The notes under the pieces were generated by a model. It worked only from the letters and a program-made list of their open reading frames with translations. It ran no database searches and was not told the DNA's origin. A stretch of DNA of 64,000 nucleotides from Sulfurovum sp. UBA12169 (GTDB taxonomy: Bacteria; Campylobacterota; Campylobacteria; Campylobacterales; Sulfurovaceae), in NCBI GenBank assembly GCA_002742845.1, contig DLUH01000005.1, positions 248,001 to 312,000 on the forward strand, written 5' to 3'. Each line of letters starts with the position of its first letter. The first letter of the stretch is position 1. Of this stretch, positions 24,556 through 33,111 are shown one piece after another. The position numbers and the translations under genes are program-made.

Positions 24556-25719
24556 TTATTTTGAACACAATGCACTATATATAGCTATAAGTTTCTGAGA
24601 TATGGCATTTGATGAAAAATTATCGATAATATACCTTCTTATCGCATCATGATTATACTGTGTCTGATAGATTTTTTTCATACCAAACGCCAACTCTCTT
24701 TTGCTATCATTTTGGACAAGCAAACCTAGCGAATCATTCACGATAACAGACTCTGGCCCTCCGCATCTCGTGGAAACAACCGGCAATCCGCAGCTCATGG
24801 CCTCTATCACAACAACCCCGAAAGTTTCATATGTGCTCGACAAAACAAAAGCATCGCTCTCTCTAAGCAGTTCTTTTGCTTCATCTCTACTTGCTCTACC
24901 GTACAAAGAAACTTGATTTTCAAGTTTTAATTTTTTTATCAAGTTATCTAAATTGTCGTATTGCTTTCCGTCTCCAACAATCACCAATTTAACATTTTGT
25001 TCATGTTTAAAAGCTTGACTAAAAGATTCTATAAGCAATTTTTGGTTTTTTATTGGATCCAAAAAAGCTATATTTATAAATTTAAAATCATTTTTAGTTT
25101 TAATTTCGGCTTTGTTAAAATAATCAGTATCGATGCTGTTTGGCAAATAGTTAAACTTTAGATGAAATATCTGCTCCAACAAAATAGCAAATTGATGGCT
25201 CACGGCTATATTATAACTAGAGTTTAAAAAAACATTTTTCGCATAAGCCAAATCTTGTTTGTTATAAATTTTCCTTGCAAAACCCGAAGAATGTTCAGTG
25301 ACGATATAGTTTATTCCAAAATTTTCTTTTATCCAAATAGCTAAATGACCATATAAAAAACTATGCAAATGAACAATATCAGGTTTTCCATATGTAGAAA
25401 TATATTTTTTAAACAATATCTTAAATACTTGCATCCTTACTATTTGTCTTAATTTTTTAAATCTATTGGGGATTGGATAAAGTATATTTATCGTATTAAC
25501 ACCATTGATATCGGAATGAGAATATTCAAAGTTAATGTTTTTAGAATGAAATATATTTCTTGGCGATGATTCATTTATGGCTATACATCCTACTTTTATA
25601 TTATTTTGTTTGGCAAGTGCCTCGGCTTGTTCTTTGAAAAAAATTCCTGAAAGAGGATTTAATGAATTACTATACCACGAAGGCAATATTAATATATGCT
25701 TTTTTTCTTTCAAAAACAT
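24556..25719 (-). CDS. GT4-family glycosyltransferase
   Basis: A 387-residue GT-B glycosyltransferase with ILPSWYSNSLNPLSGIFFKEQ at the start, VTEHSSGFARK, and a clear GT4 donor site: SSTYETFGVVVIEAMSCGLP with the Glu-x7-Glu motif, then VSTRCGGPESVIV. It overlaps the flippase gene by ten bases. Fourth and last glycosyltransferase of the locus in reading order from pglB outwards; acceptor unknown. Confidence 0.88.
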   Translation of the reverse strand: MFLKEKKHILILPSWYSNSLNPLSGIFFKEQAEALAKQNNIKVGCIAINESSPRNIFHSKNINFEYSHSDINGVNTINILYPIPNRFKKLRQIVRMQVFKILFKKYISTYGKPDIVHLHSFLYGHLAIWIKENFGINYIVTEHSSGFARKIYNKQDLAYAKNVFLNSSYNIAVSHQFAILLEQIFHLKFNYLPNSIDTDYFNKAEIKTKNDFKFINIAFLDPIKNQKLLIESFSQAFKHEQNVKLVIVGDGKQYDNLDNLIKKLKLENQVSLYGRASRDEAKELLRESDAFVLSSTYETFGVVVIEAMSCGLPVVSTRCGGPESVIVNDSLGLLVQNDSKRELAFGMKKIYQTQYNHDAIRRYIIDNFSSNAISQKLIAIYSALCSK

Positions 25720-26984
25720 TCCTCTTTTTTGATTATTTTTTTAACATGAAAAATAAGCAGCAAAATAAAAATACCAAGCATAATACTCATACCAAAAGAC
25801 AATATCGACAACACTTTCAAAAAACCCATTTTATAAAATAAAAAAATTACCCCGATTGGAACCAACATATAAAAAAATGAAAAAATAAGCATAATGTCTT
25901 GTCTGCTTATCGCAACAAATACCATAGAAAGCGGTGATGTTAAAAAATTTAAAAACAACCATGGAGCCATTATGGATGCGGCATGTCCTGCAAGCTCCCA
26001 ATTCTTGCCAAAAACTATCATAAAAATATCTACCGCAAAAAAATATATGATTAAAAACAATGGTGCTGCAATCAATGAAGCTTTTATTAAAAACTTTTTC
26101 ACAATTCTATCAAGGTCGTCTGCTCTTGCATGAGAAACCTTTTGAAAAAAAACTTGGGACAGAGAGCTGCCGATCAAAGACATGGGAACCTGCACCATTT
26201 TCCAGGCCAATGAAAACTGCCCTAGAGTAGCTGCAGTAAAAAATTTAGCTACTAAAATACTTATTCCGGATAATCTTATGTTATCGACTAAAGCATTCAA
26301 TAAATTGAACTTTGGAAATTTAATATGTCTTTTTGCTAAAGCAAAAATCTTTAATTTTCTAATTTTATCAAATCTGTTTTTATCTTCTGACCATATCATT
26401 TTACCGAGTATATAGGTCGATATGCCTTGACCAATCACACCTCCCAAGATAAGCCCGCTGCTTCCAAATCCACCAAATCCCATACCAAGATTTGTAGCGG
26501 CAGTGGTCCCGCTTCGAACTATTCTGCTTGTTGCCAATCGTTTGTACTGTTTTTTTCTATTGCTCCAATAGTTGAGACTTTGATAAATACCGGTTAAAAG
26601 TACTGTAATGGGTATCAAATATAACCAATTGGATATTTCCGGATTGCCAAGAAGGGTTGTAATCTGAAAATTAAAGATAAAAACTATAAGTAATGCTATC
26701 AAACTTACAAAAAAAGATATGATGACAGAAAGTGCTGCGATATTGATAGCATCTTCATCTTTTTTGGGAAGCATGATAGCCATCTCATATCTCCCGGTAG
26801 CCGCTACAGCAATAATGCTTGCGATACTCATATAGAGTGCAAACACCCCAAAATCCTCAGGTGTATAGATACGTGTGAGTATCGGACTGATGGCGATGGG
26901 AATCGCCTGGGCGATCGTGGTCCCCGTCATCAGAGTTAGGACATTTCGGCTAAATTCTGAGTGGGGTTTTAGTTTTTTTATCAT
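25710..26984 (-). CDS. wzx: Wzx-type oligosaccharide flippase
   Basis: A 424-residue polytopic membrane protein of the polysaccharide-transport (MOP) family. The N-terminus LMTGTTIAQAIPIAISPILT followed by RIYTPEDFGVFALYMS is the family hallmark, and about 12 hydrophobic segments follow. It should move undecaprenyl-linked oligosaccharide across the inner membrane. C. jejuni uses the ABC transporter PglK for this step; no PglK is in this locus, so Wzx probably feeds PglB. Overlaps wbpE by four bases. Confidence 0.9.
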   Translation of the reverse strand: MIKKLKPHSEFSRNVLTLMTGTTIAQAIPIAISPILTRIYTPEDFGVFALYMSIASIIAVAATGRYEMAIMLPKKDEDAINIAALSVIISFFVSLIALLIVFIFNFQITTLLGNPEISNWLYLIPITVLLTGIYQSLNYWSNRKKQYKRLATSRIVRSGTTAATNLGMGFGGFGSSGLILGGVIGQGISTYILGKMIWSEDKNRFDKIRKLKIFALAKRHIKFPKFNLLNALVDNIRLSGISILVAKFFTAATLGQFSLAWKMVQVPMSLIGSSLSQVFFQKVSHARADDLDRIVKKFLIKASLIAAPLFLIIYFFAVDIFMIVFGKNWELAGHAASIMAPWLFLNFLTSPLSMVFVAISRQDIMLIFSFFYMLVPIGVIFLFYKMGFLKVLSILSFGMSIMLGIFILLLIFHVKKIIKKEECF

Positions 26985-28069
26985 AATTGCTTGCAGATAT
27001 ACGCTATCTCTTCATCAGTCACATAAGGATTCATCGGCAAGCTCATAATCTCTCTAGAAATCATCTCTGCAACAGGGAAATCACCCTCTTTATACCCAAG
27101 ATAATCAAAACACTCTTGCAGATGCAGCGGCATAGGGTAGTGCACTGCGGTTGGGATGCCTGCCTCTTTTAGTTTTTCTTGAAGTTCATCACGATTTTTT
27201 ACTCTGATTGAGTATTGAGCCCATGCTGATGTTGTTTTTTCATCTACATATGGAAGAATCCGATCTGATTTATTTTCCAAAGCTTTTGTATATTTGCTTG
27301 CGACTTCTTGTCTTAATGCCAAATCTTTTTCATAATGCTTCAGTTTGACATTCAACACTGCTGCTTGGATCGTATCGAGTCTTCCGCCCATGCCGATATA
27401 TCTGTGATGATACCTCTTGGTTTGTCCGTGAATTCTTAGGCTTTTCATCTTTTGGGCCAACGCATCATCATCGGTAAAGACCGCTCCGCCGTCCCCGTAG
27501 CAGCCAAGCGGCTTGGCCGGGAAAAAGCTCGTGCAGGAGATATCACCGAGTTTGCTGTCGGTTTTTCCTTTGTAAGTAGAGCCAAACGATTGCGCACCGT
27601 CTATAATAACTTTCAAATCATGTTTTGCAGCGATCGACATAATTTCATCTATATCGCATGGCTGCCCATATAGGCTTACAGGAATGATGGCTTTGGTTTT
27701 ATCGGTAATGGCGGCTTCGATTTTGGATGAATCGATGTTGTATGTAGTTTCATCTATATCAACAAAAACCGGCTTCGCGCCCAAAAATGCGATGGTCTCA
27801 GCCGTTGCAATAAAAGTAAACGGGGTTGTGATGATCTCATCACCGGGCTTTATATCCAAAGCCATCATCGCTAAAAGCAGTGCATCTGTTCCGTTAGAAC
27901 ATGATACGGCATGTTTTGAACCTGTGAACTTTTGCAAAGACTCTTCAAGCTGCGTAATCTCTTCACCCATTATGAAGTTGCATTTTCGGGCTACAGACAA
28001 TATGGCTTGTTCGATTTCATCTTTGTATAAATTATGCTGGTGTTGCAGGTTTGCAAAATCGATTTTCAT
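26981..28069 (-). CDS. wbpE: UDP-3-keto-sugar aminotransferase (WbpE-like, DegT family)
   Basis: A 362-residue PLP aminotransferase: SCSNGTDALLLAMMALDIKP, VIDGAQSFGSTY, and SFFPAKPLGCYGDGGAV containing the PLP lysine. Together with the adjacent wbpD- and wbpB-like genes it would make UDP-GlcNAc(3NH2)A from the 3-keto intermediate. The PAKPLGCYGDGG form is the one seen in WbpE. Three bases after wbpD. Confidence 0.9.
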   Translation of the reverse strand: MKIDFANLQHQHNLYKDEIEQAILSVARKCNFIMGEEITQLEESLQKFTGSKHAVSCSNGTDALLLAMMALDIKPGDEIITTPFTFIATAETIAFLGAKPVFVDIDETTYNIDSSKIEAAITDKTKAIIPVSLYGQPCDIDEIMSIAAKHDLKVIIDGAQSFGSTYKGKTDSKLGDISCTSFFPAKPLGCYGDGGAVFTDDDALAQKMKSLRIHGQTKRYHHRYIGMGGRLDTIQAAVLNVKLKHYEKDLALRQEVASKYTKALENKSDRILPYVDEKTTSAWAQYSIRVKNRDELQEKLKEAGIPTAVHYPMPLHLQECFDYLGYKEGDFPVAEMISREIMSLPMNPYVTDEEIAYICKQL

Positions 28070-28072
28070 TAT

Positions 28073-28648
28073 TTATCCTATCGCTATTAAATTATCATTT
28101 TCTAGTTTATACTTGCTGTTATCAAAACTATCTATAGCTTCGCTATTTTCATCAAATGTCAAAGTATTCCCCGCTCGGCTGACCCATCCTATCTGACGGG
28201 CCGGCACACCGACCATTAAAGCGTACGGCTTGACATCACGATTGACCACCGCTCCGCTGCCGATCAGAGCGTATTTGCCGATCGTTACCCCGCATACGAC
28301 CGTGGCATTGGCGCCGACGGAGCATCCTTTTTTAAGGAGTGTTTTTTTAAACTCTTCTTTTCGTTGTATGAATGCCCGGGGGTTGATCACATTTGTAAAG
28401 ACCATCGACGGCCCCAAAAAAACATCATCTTCTATCTCTACGCCCTCATAGATAGAGACATTGTTCTGTACTTTAACGCCGTTGCCGATAGTGACCTTTG
28501 GACCGACGACACAGTTCTGACCGAACGAACAATCCGAACCTATAACCGTATGGGATAAAATATGCGAAAAATGCCAGATTTTCGTATTGTCGCCTATATA
28601 TACATTTTCATCGATATAGCAAGATTTATGTACGAAGTGATCAGCCAA
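28073..28648 (-). CDS. wbpD: UDP-3-amino-sugar N-acetyltransferase (WbpD-like)
   Basis: A 191-residue left-handed beta-helix acyltransferase. MADHFVHKSCYIDENVYIGDNTKIWHF opens a run of hexapeptide repeats, with FGQNCVVGPKVTIGNG and the loop NVINPRAF before the C-terminal half. This is the WbpD layout, acetylating the 3-amino group of UDP-GlcNAc(3NH2)A. It overlaps wbpB by eight bases. Confidence 0.88.
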   Translation of the reverse strand: MADHFVHKSCYIDENVYIGDNTKIWHFSHILSHTVIGSDCSFGQNCVVGPKVTIGNGVKVQNNVSIYEGVEIEDDVFLGPSMVFTNVINPRAFIQRKEEFKKTLLKKGCSVGANATVVCGVTIGKYALIGSGAVVNRDVKPYALMVGVPARQIGWVSRAGNTLTFDENSEAIDSFDNSKYKLENDNLIAIG

Positions 28649-29609
28649 GGAGCACCTTCTTGCAAAACGGATGGCGCTCCCCCATAGATTCCGTAGGCGT
28701 TAACGCCCGTATCTGCGAAACCGTAGTGATCGAACCGTATGCCTCATCAAGCCCAAAGCCGTTTCCTTTGAGTATCTCCTCATAACTTCTCGTATGCAGA
28801 TCCGTAAACCCTTCGCTGAACTCTATCTCTTCGCCATCCACAGTAATGCTTCTGTAAGTCCTCTGCCCTGCGGCTTTGACCTCGTCAGGGATATACGCAT
28901 AGTTTACGGACAAAAACCAGCGCACTTTTGCATTTTTAAGCTTAAGATAGCCCGCATTCGTATCAGGCGTTTTGAGGTGAACAATATTCTCTTCAACCTC
29001 TCCAAAAATCCAGCACAGCATATCAAAAAAATGCACTCCGATATTCGAAGCGATGCCGCCTGATTTTGCCTGATCGCCTTTCCATGATCTAAAATACCAT
29101 TTGCCCCTGGAAGTCAAATAAGTCAAGTCAATATCATAGACTTTGTCCGGATCCGAAGCGAGTTCTTTGCTGACCTTCTCTTTGAGGGCGATAATGGAAG
29201 GGTGCAGTCTTAGCTGCAAGATGTTGTACACTTTGTGGCCCGTTTCTTTTTCGATGATTTTGAGCTGATCGATATTCCACGGATTGAGCACCAGCGGTTT
29301 TTCACAAATGGCATCCGCACCGCTCTTGAGTGCAAATCGTATATGAGAATCATGTAGGTAATTGGGGGAGCAGATAGAGATATAGTCTATTTTTTTTCCT
29401 GTCTTTCTGCGCCACTTATCCACAAACCTGTCAAATCTTTCAAATTCTGTAAAAAAATCCGCTTCAGGAAAATGACTGTCCATAATCCCTATCCCATCAT
29501 AAGGGTCCAATGCCGCAACAAGAGTATTTCCAGTCTCTTTGATGGCTTTCATATGTCTAGGTGCGATATATCCGGCTGCCCCGATCAATGCAAAATTCTT
29601 TGAATCCAA
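28641..29609 (-). CDS. wbpB: UDP-GlcNAcA 3-dehydrogenase (WbpB-like)
   Basis: A 322-residue Gfo/Idh/MocA oxidoreductase. The opening NFALIGAAGYIAPRHMKAIK is nearly the WbpB signature; SICSPNYLHDSHI and CEKPLVLNPWN are also present. WbpB oxidises C3 of UDP-GlcNAc uronic acid. The start is a TTG with AGGGAGGC just before it (29611-29621). First gene of the long minus-strand locus. wbpA, which would make the uronic acid, is not in the window. Confidence 0.92.
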   Translation of the reverse strand: MDSKNFALIGAAGYIAPRHMKAIKETGNTLVAALDPYDGIGIMDSHFPEADFFTEFERFDRFVDKWRRKTGKKIDYISICSPNYLHDSHIRFALKSGADAICEKPLVLNPWNIDQLKIIEKETGHKVYNILQLRLHPSIIALKEKVSKELASDPDKVYDIDLTYLTSRGKWYFRSWKGDQAKSGGIASNIGVHFFDMLCWIFGEVEENIVHLKTPDTNAGYLKLKNAKVRWFLSVNYAYIPDEVKAAGQRTYRSITVDGEEIEFSEGFTDLHTRSYEEILKGNGFGLDEAYGSITTVSQIRALTPTESMGERHPFCKKVLLG

Positions 29610-29767
29610 TATAGCCTCCCTTTCTCTCTTCTTCTTCTTATTCTGTATTCCTCCATATTATATCAAAAAATCTTTGCCTGCATTTTGCATACCATACACA
29701 AATTTATTTTTTATAGAATCCATTGTCCATCCTGTAAACTATCATTCATATTACATTTAAGCGATTA

Positions 29768-29776
29768 TGTTATAAT
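29768..29776 (+). promoter_or_regulatory. Extended -10 promoter for the SurA-like gene
   Basis: TGT-TATAAT on the plus strand, about 30 bases before the ATG at 29806, with no evident -35. The spacer 29610-29805 between the divergent wbpB and chaperone genes also has a pyrimidine-rich tract (29610-29650) but no gene. Confidence 0.55.
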
Positions 29777-29805
29777 TTTTCAAATTAATTGAACGGGAAA
29801 TACCT

Positions 29806-30624
29806 ATGTATAAACTTTTATCACTTCTACTTGTTGCTTTTGTCGGCTTTTCTCACGCCAAAACAGTTGATGCCATCGCGTTGATCGTTGACGGGGAGGC
29901 TGTTACCACTGCTGAAATACGCGCGGTGCAGCAGCAGATGAATCTTTCCAAAGAAAAAGCCGTCGATCTGCTTATCCAGGACAGGCTGCAAAAAGCTGCG
30001 ATGAAAAACATAGCGGTCTCTGACGATGAAGTCGACAGCAAAATAGCACAAATCGCCGCACAAAACAATATTTCTATCGAGCAAATGCAGCAGATCTTGC
30101 AAGAAAGAGGCACCCCGTGGACGCGCTACAGAAGCAGCATCCAAGAGGCAATGAAAAAAGAGAAATTTTTCAAAGAGCATATCCTTACCTCTATCCCGCA
30201 GCCCAGCGACGATGAATTGAAGATTTTCTACGGAAATCATAAAAACGAATTTACCGCGCCTTCGCAGATCAGCATGATCGAGTATTCAAGCGACTCCAAA
30301 GAAGCGATGGCGGACTTTTTGCGTACACAAAACGCCAAAGGCGTTCAAAGCCGCACTGTTACCAAAAACAGCAGCGAACTAAACCCTATGCTGCTCGGGA
30401 TGCTTTCGCAGACGCAAAACGGCGCATTTACCCGTCCTTTTAATGCGGGAGACAAATATGTAGTCTTTAAAGTGCTTTCCAAAAAAGGCCAAACAGCTAT
30501 GCCTTTTGAAAATGCCAAAAACGCAGTGATCGCAAAATGGAAAGAACAGCAGCAGGAAAAAGCGATCAAAGACTATTTTGAAAAAATGAAAACCAGTGCC
30601 GACGTGCAGATCATACGAAAATAA
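29806..30624 (+). CDS. SurA-like periplasmic chaperone/peptidyl-prolyl isomerase
   Basis: A 272-residue exported protein. The signal peptide [18 protein letters not shown] is followed by the SurA N-terminal domain ([20 protein letters not shown], then [12 protein letters not shown]). A degenerate parvulin-like region lies around residues 145-240 and a C-terminal helix returns to the N-terminal domain, as in C. jejuni Cj1289. It likely helps outer-membrane proteins fold. Nine bases before dcd, in the same direction. Confidence 0.83.
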   Translation: MYKLLSLLLVAFVGFSHAKTVDAIALIVDGEAVTTAEIRAVQQQMNLSKEKAVDLLIQDRLQKAAMKNIAVSDDEVDSKIAQIAAQNNISIEQMQQILQERGTPWTRYRSSIQEAMKKEKFFKEHILTSIPQPSDDELKIFYGNHKNEFTAPSQISMIEYSSDSKEAMADFLRTQNAKGVQSRTVTKNSSELNPMLLGMLSQTQNGAFTRPFNAGDKYVVFKVLSKKGQTAMPFENAKNAVIAKWKEQQQEKAIKDYFEKMKTSADVQIIRK

Positions 30625-30632
30625 GGAAAAAA

Positions 30633-31199
30633 ATGGGACTGAAATCTGATAAATGGATACGTGAAAAATCTCTCAAAGAAGAGATGATAACGCCCTTTTG
30701 CGAGGGACTTATAGGAGAAGGAGTAGTCAGCTACGGGCTGAGCAGCTACGGATACGATATCCGCGTCAGTGACGAATTCAAGATCTTTACCAATATCAAT
30801 GCGCAAGTCGTTGACCCCAAAGACTTTCATCAAAACAACGTCGTTGATTTCAAAGGAGATGTCTGCATCGTGCCGCCCAACTCTTTTGCGCTGGCAAGAA
30901 CGATAGAGTATTTTAAAATGCCTTCAGACACCTTGGCCATCTGTCTAGGCAAAAGCACCTATGCCCGATGCGGGATCATCGTCAATGTTACCCCTTTTGA
31001 ACCAGGGTTTGAAGGGCACATCACTATAGAGATCTCCAACACCACGCCCCTTCCGGCAAAAATCTATGCCAACGAAGGTATCGCCCAAGTACTTTTCTTG
31101 CAAGGAGACGAACCGTGCGAAACAACCTACCGTGACAGAAAAGGAAAATACCAAAGCCAAACCGGTATTACCCTTCCGCGTATCCTCAAAAAAAACTAG
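30633..31199 (+). CDS. dcd: dCTP deaminase
   Basis: Converts dCTP to dUTP for thymidylate synthesis. The 188-residue trimeric enzyme has [14 protein letters not shown] near residue 35, the catalytic-loop segment [17 protein letters not shown] with the conserved Glu, and the C-terminal KGKYQSQTG that closes over the nucleotide. Start preceded by AAGGAAAAA. It ends 72 bases before the convergent asnB. Confidence 0.95.
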   Translation: MGLKSDKWIREKSLKEEMITPFCEGLIGEGVVSYGLSSYGYDIRVSDEFKIFTNINAQVVDPKDFHQNNVVDFKGDVCIVPPNSFALARTIEYFKMPSDTLAICLGKSTYARCGIIVNVTPFEPGFEGHITIEISNTTPLPAKIYANEGIAQVLFLQGDEPCETTYRDRKGKYQSQTGITLPRILKKN

Positions 31200-31271
31200 G
31201 ATATCCTTCAGGATAACGAATTGCCCCCCATTCCAAAGCACCCAAAGAGACCGACTTCAACTTCTTTGGCG

Positions 31272-33059
31272 CTAAAGACTTCTTTCTATCCATCTGCACA
31301 GCATATAAAGAGAAAAAATATGCTGCTTAAACATCCCCTGCTTGCCCTGCTTGAGCAAAAATTGCAATTTCTCCTCATGAAACAGCCCTTTTTTTTCTTG
31401 TACCCTTTCTATGCATTGCAATTCTCCGGTCTCCAAAAGCCACTCCATAAAAGGATAACTAAACCCTTTTTTCTTTCGCTCTATGATCGAAACAGGGATA
31501 TAATCCCCGGCGATCTCTTTGATCCATGATTTTGGCATTTGATGCAAACGAAGCTGCGGATCGCAGGCAAAAACTGCCCCGACAACCTCTTTGTCCAAAA
31601 AAGGGCTTCTTGCTTCAATGCTGTGCGCCATGCTTATGCGATCAAGCTTACGCAGATAGACTTCGCCCAGCTGGATCTTGAGATCCACAAAACTGTACCA
31701 GTCTGCCGGCGATGTTCTTCCGCTTTTTTCAAACTCTTCTTGATAGCCGGCGAGCGCCTTTAGAGAGTCATTATCGCGTACATTCATGCGAAGCAGTCTG
31801 TTTTGCTGCAAATCAGTAAACACTTCTGCGGTAGAACGAAATAGGGTGCTCTCCTCAAAAATGCGCTTATACCACTCCCACTCTTTATTGTCCGAATAAT
31901 GAGACTTAAAATAGTTGCGAAGCCAATTTTTATATTTAAGCGCTTTGGCCTGTTCGAGATCAAAGTACTCTTTGTAGGTTTTGTATCCCAAAAACAGCTC
32001 ATCGCTCCCGTCTCCGGTAAGTACGACTTTCACTCCCTCTTTTTGTATCTCTTTCATCAAATGATACAGCGGCAGCATCGCAGGATCGCCCAGGGGCTCA
32101 TCGAGTGCCTGGGTCACCTCATCGATGCTTTGCAAAAAATCTTCTTTGCCAAAACCGATCTCATGATGCACTGAGCCGATATGTGCCGCAACCTCCGCGG
32201 CATAAGGTCTTTCGTCATACTGCTCATACCCCTCGTAGCCGATGCTGAATGTATGGATCTTTTTGTGGCGGGAAGCCATTGCCGCGATCAAAGAAGAGTC
32301 CAGCCCTCCTGACAGCAGTGCGCCGCACTCAAGCTCTGCAGGCATACGCAAAGCCACAGACTCCAAAAGCTTTTGTTTGACTGTCTGAATCGCTGTTTTT
32401 TCATCATGTAAAATAATCGGGGATGCCAGAGGAAAAAAATATTTTTTTGTCTCAAGCGCAGCGGTTTTAGTATCAAAGCGCACCATGCTTCCCGCCTCAA
32501 CCTGACTGCTCTCTTTATCAAATGTATGCGGAGCGATGGGCGACTGGTAAGAAAGATATTGAGGGACGATAGCCCTGTCAAACCGTAAAGGCTTTAATGA
32601 AAGTATCGCTTTAAGTTCACTGGCAAAAATCACACGCTCTTTATCATAAGCGTAATAAAGCGGTTTTTTGCCAAAAGGATCACGGAACAGCTTGACGCTC
32701 CCTTTTTCTATGATCGCAATGGCAAACATTCCCCGCAAATGCTCCACAAAAGCATCGCCCCACTTTTTATAAGCATGAAATGCTGCCTCTGTATCATTTT
32801 GGCATGCTGCGCCCAGCTCCTGTGCAAGCGCTTGATAGTTGTATATTTCACCGTTCATCAAAAAAAATGTACCGTCCTCTTCTATGGGCTGGACGGAAGG
32901 GGTGTGTATGCCGGTGATTGCCAGCCTATGAACACCTAAAAAAGCATGCTCGCTGCATATGCTTCTGCTCTCGTCTATGCCCCGATGCGAAAGACATTCA
33001 AATGCTTTTTGTGCCTTTAAATGATTATAGGTTCCTACAATACCAAAAATTGCACACAC
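31272..33059 (-). CDS. asnB: Asparagine synthase (glutamine-hydrolysing)
   Basis: A 595-residue two-domain enzyme: class II glutaminase with Cys2 (MCAIFGIVG) and MNGEIYNYQAL, and an ATP-PPase domain with LLSGGLDSSLIAAMA and LTGDGSDELFLGY. It makes asparagine from aspartate and glutamine. Unlike the copy at 21533-23341 it is outside the glycan locus, next to transport genes, so it is the better candidate for the housekeeping enzyme. The two copies are diverged paralogues. Confidence 0.9.
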   Translation of the reverse strand: MCAIFGIVGTYNHLKAQKAFECLSHRGIDESRSICSEHAFLGVHRLAITGIHTPSVQPIEEDGTFFLMNGEIYNYQALAQELGAACQNDTEAAFHAYKKWGDAFVEHLRGMFAIAIIEKGSVKLFRDPFGKKPLYYAYDKERVIFASELKAILSLKPLRFDRAIVPQYLSYQSPIAPHTFDKESSQVEAGSMVRFDTKTAALETKKYFFPLASPIILHDEKTAIQTVKQKLLESVALRMPAELECGALLSGGLDSSLIAAMASRHKKIHTFSIGYEGYEQYDERPYAAEVAAHIGSVHHEIGFGKEDFLQSIDEVTQALDEPLGDPAMLPLYHLMKEIQKEGVKVVLTGDGSDELFLGYKTYKEYFDLEQAKALKYKNWLRNYFKSHYSDNKEWEWYKRIFEESTLFRSTAEVFTDLQQNRLLRMNVRDNDSLKALAGYQEEFEKSGRTSPADWYSFVDLKIQLGEVYLRKLDRISMAHSIEARSPFLDKEVVGAVFACDPQLRLHQMPKSWIKEIAGDYIPVSIIERKKKGFSYPFMEWLLETGELQCIERVQEKKGLFHEEKLQFLLKQGKQGMFKQHIFSLYMLCRWIERSL

Positions 33060-33111
33060 TTATAAGCTCCAATGATTTGCCGGGTATTTTATCGCATAGT
33101 CAAAAGAAAAA

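Noticed and set aside
11224-29609. O-antigen/capsule cluster reading of the glycan locus
   Set aside because: Not excluded, but no Wzy, Wzz, WaaL or ABC export genes were recognised and pglB is embedded in the run, so protein N-glycosylation is the better-supported reading.
29610-29650. Pyrimidine-rich tract upstream of wbpB as another heptad repeat
   Set aside because: It lacks a clear 7-base period and includes the wbpB ribosome site, so it is better read as a leader sequence.
31200-31271. Terminator between convergent dcd and asnB
   Set aside because: Only a 5-bp stem (TATCC/GGATA) with no T run; too weak to support.
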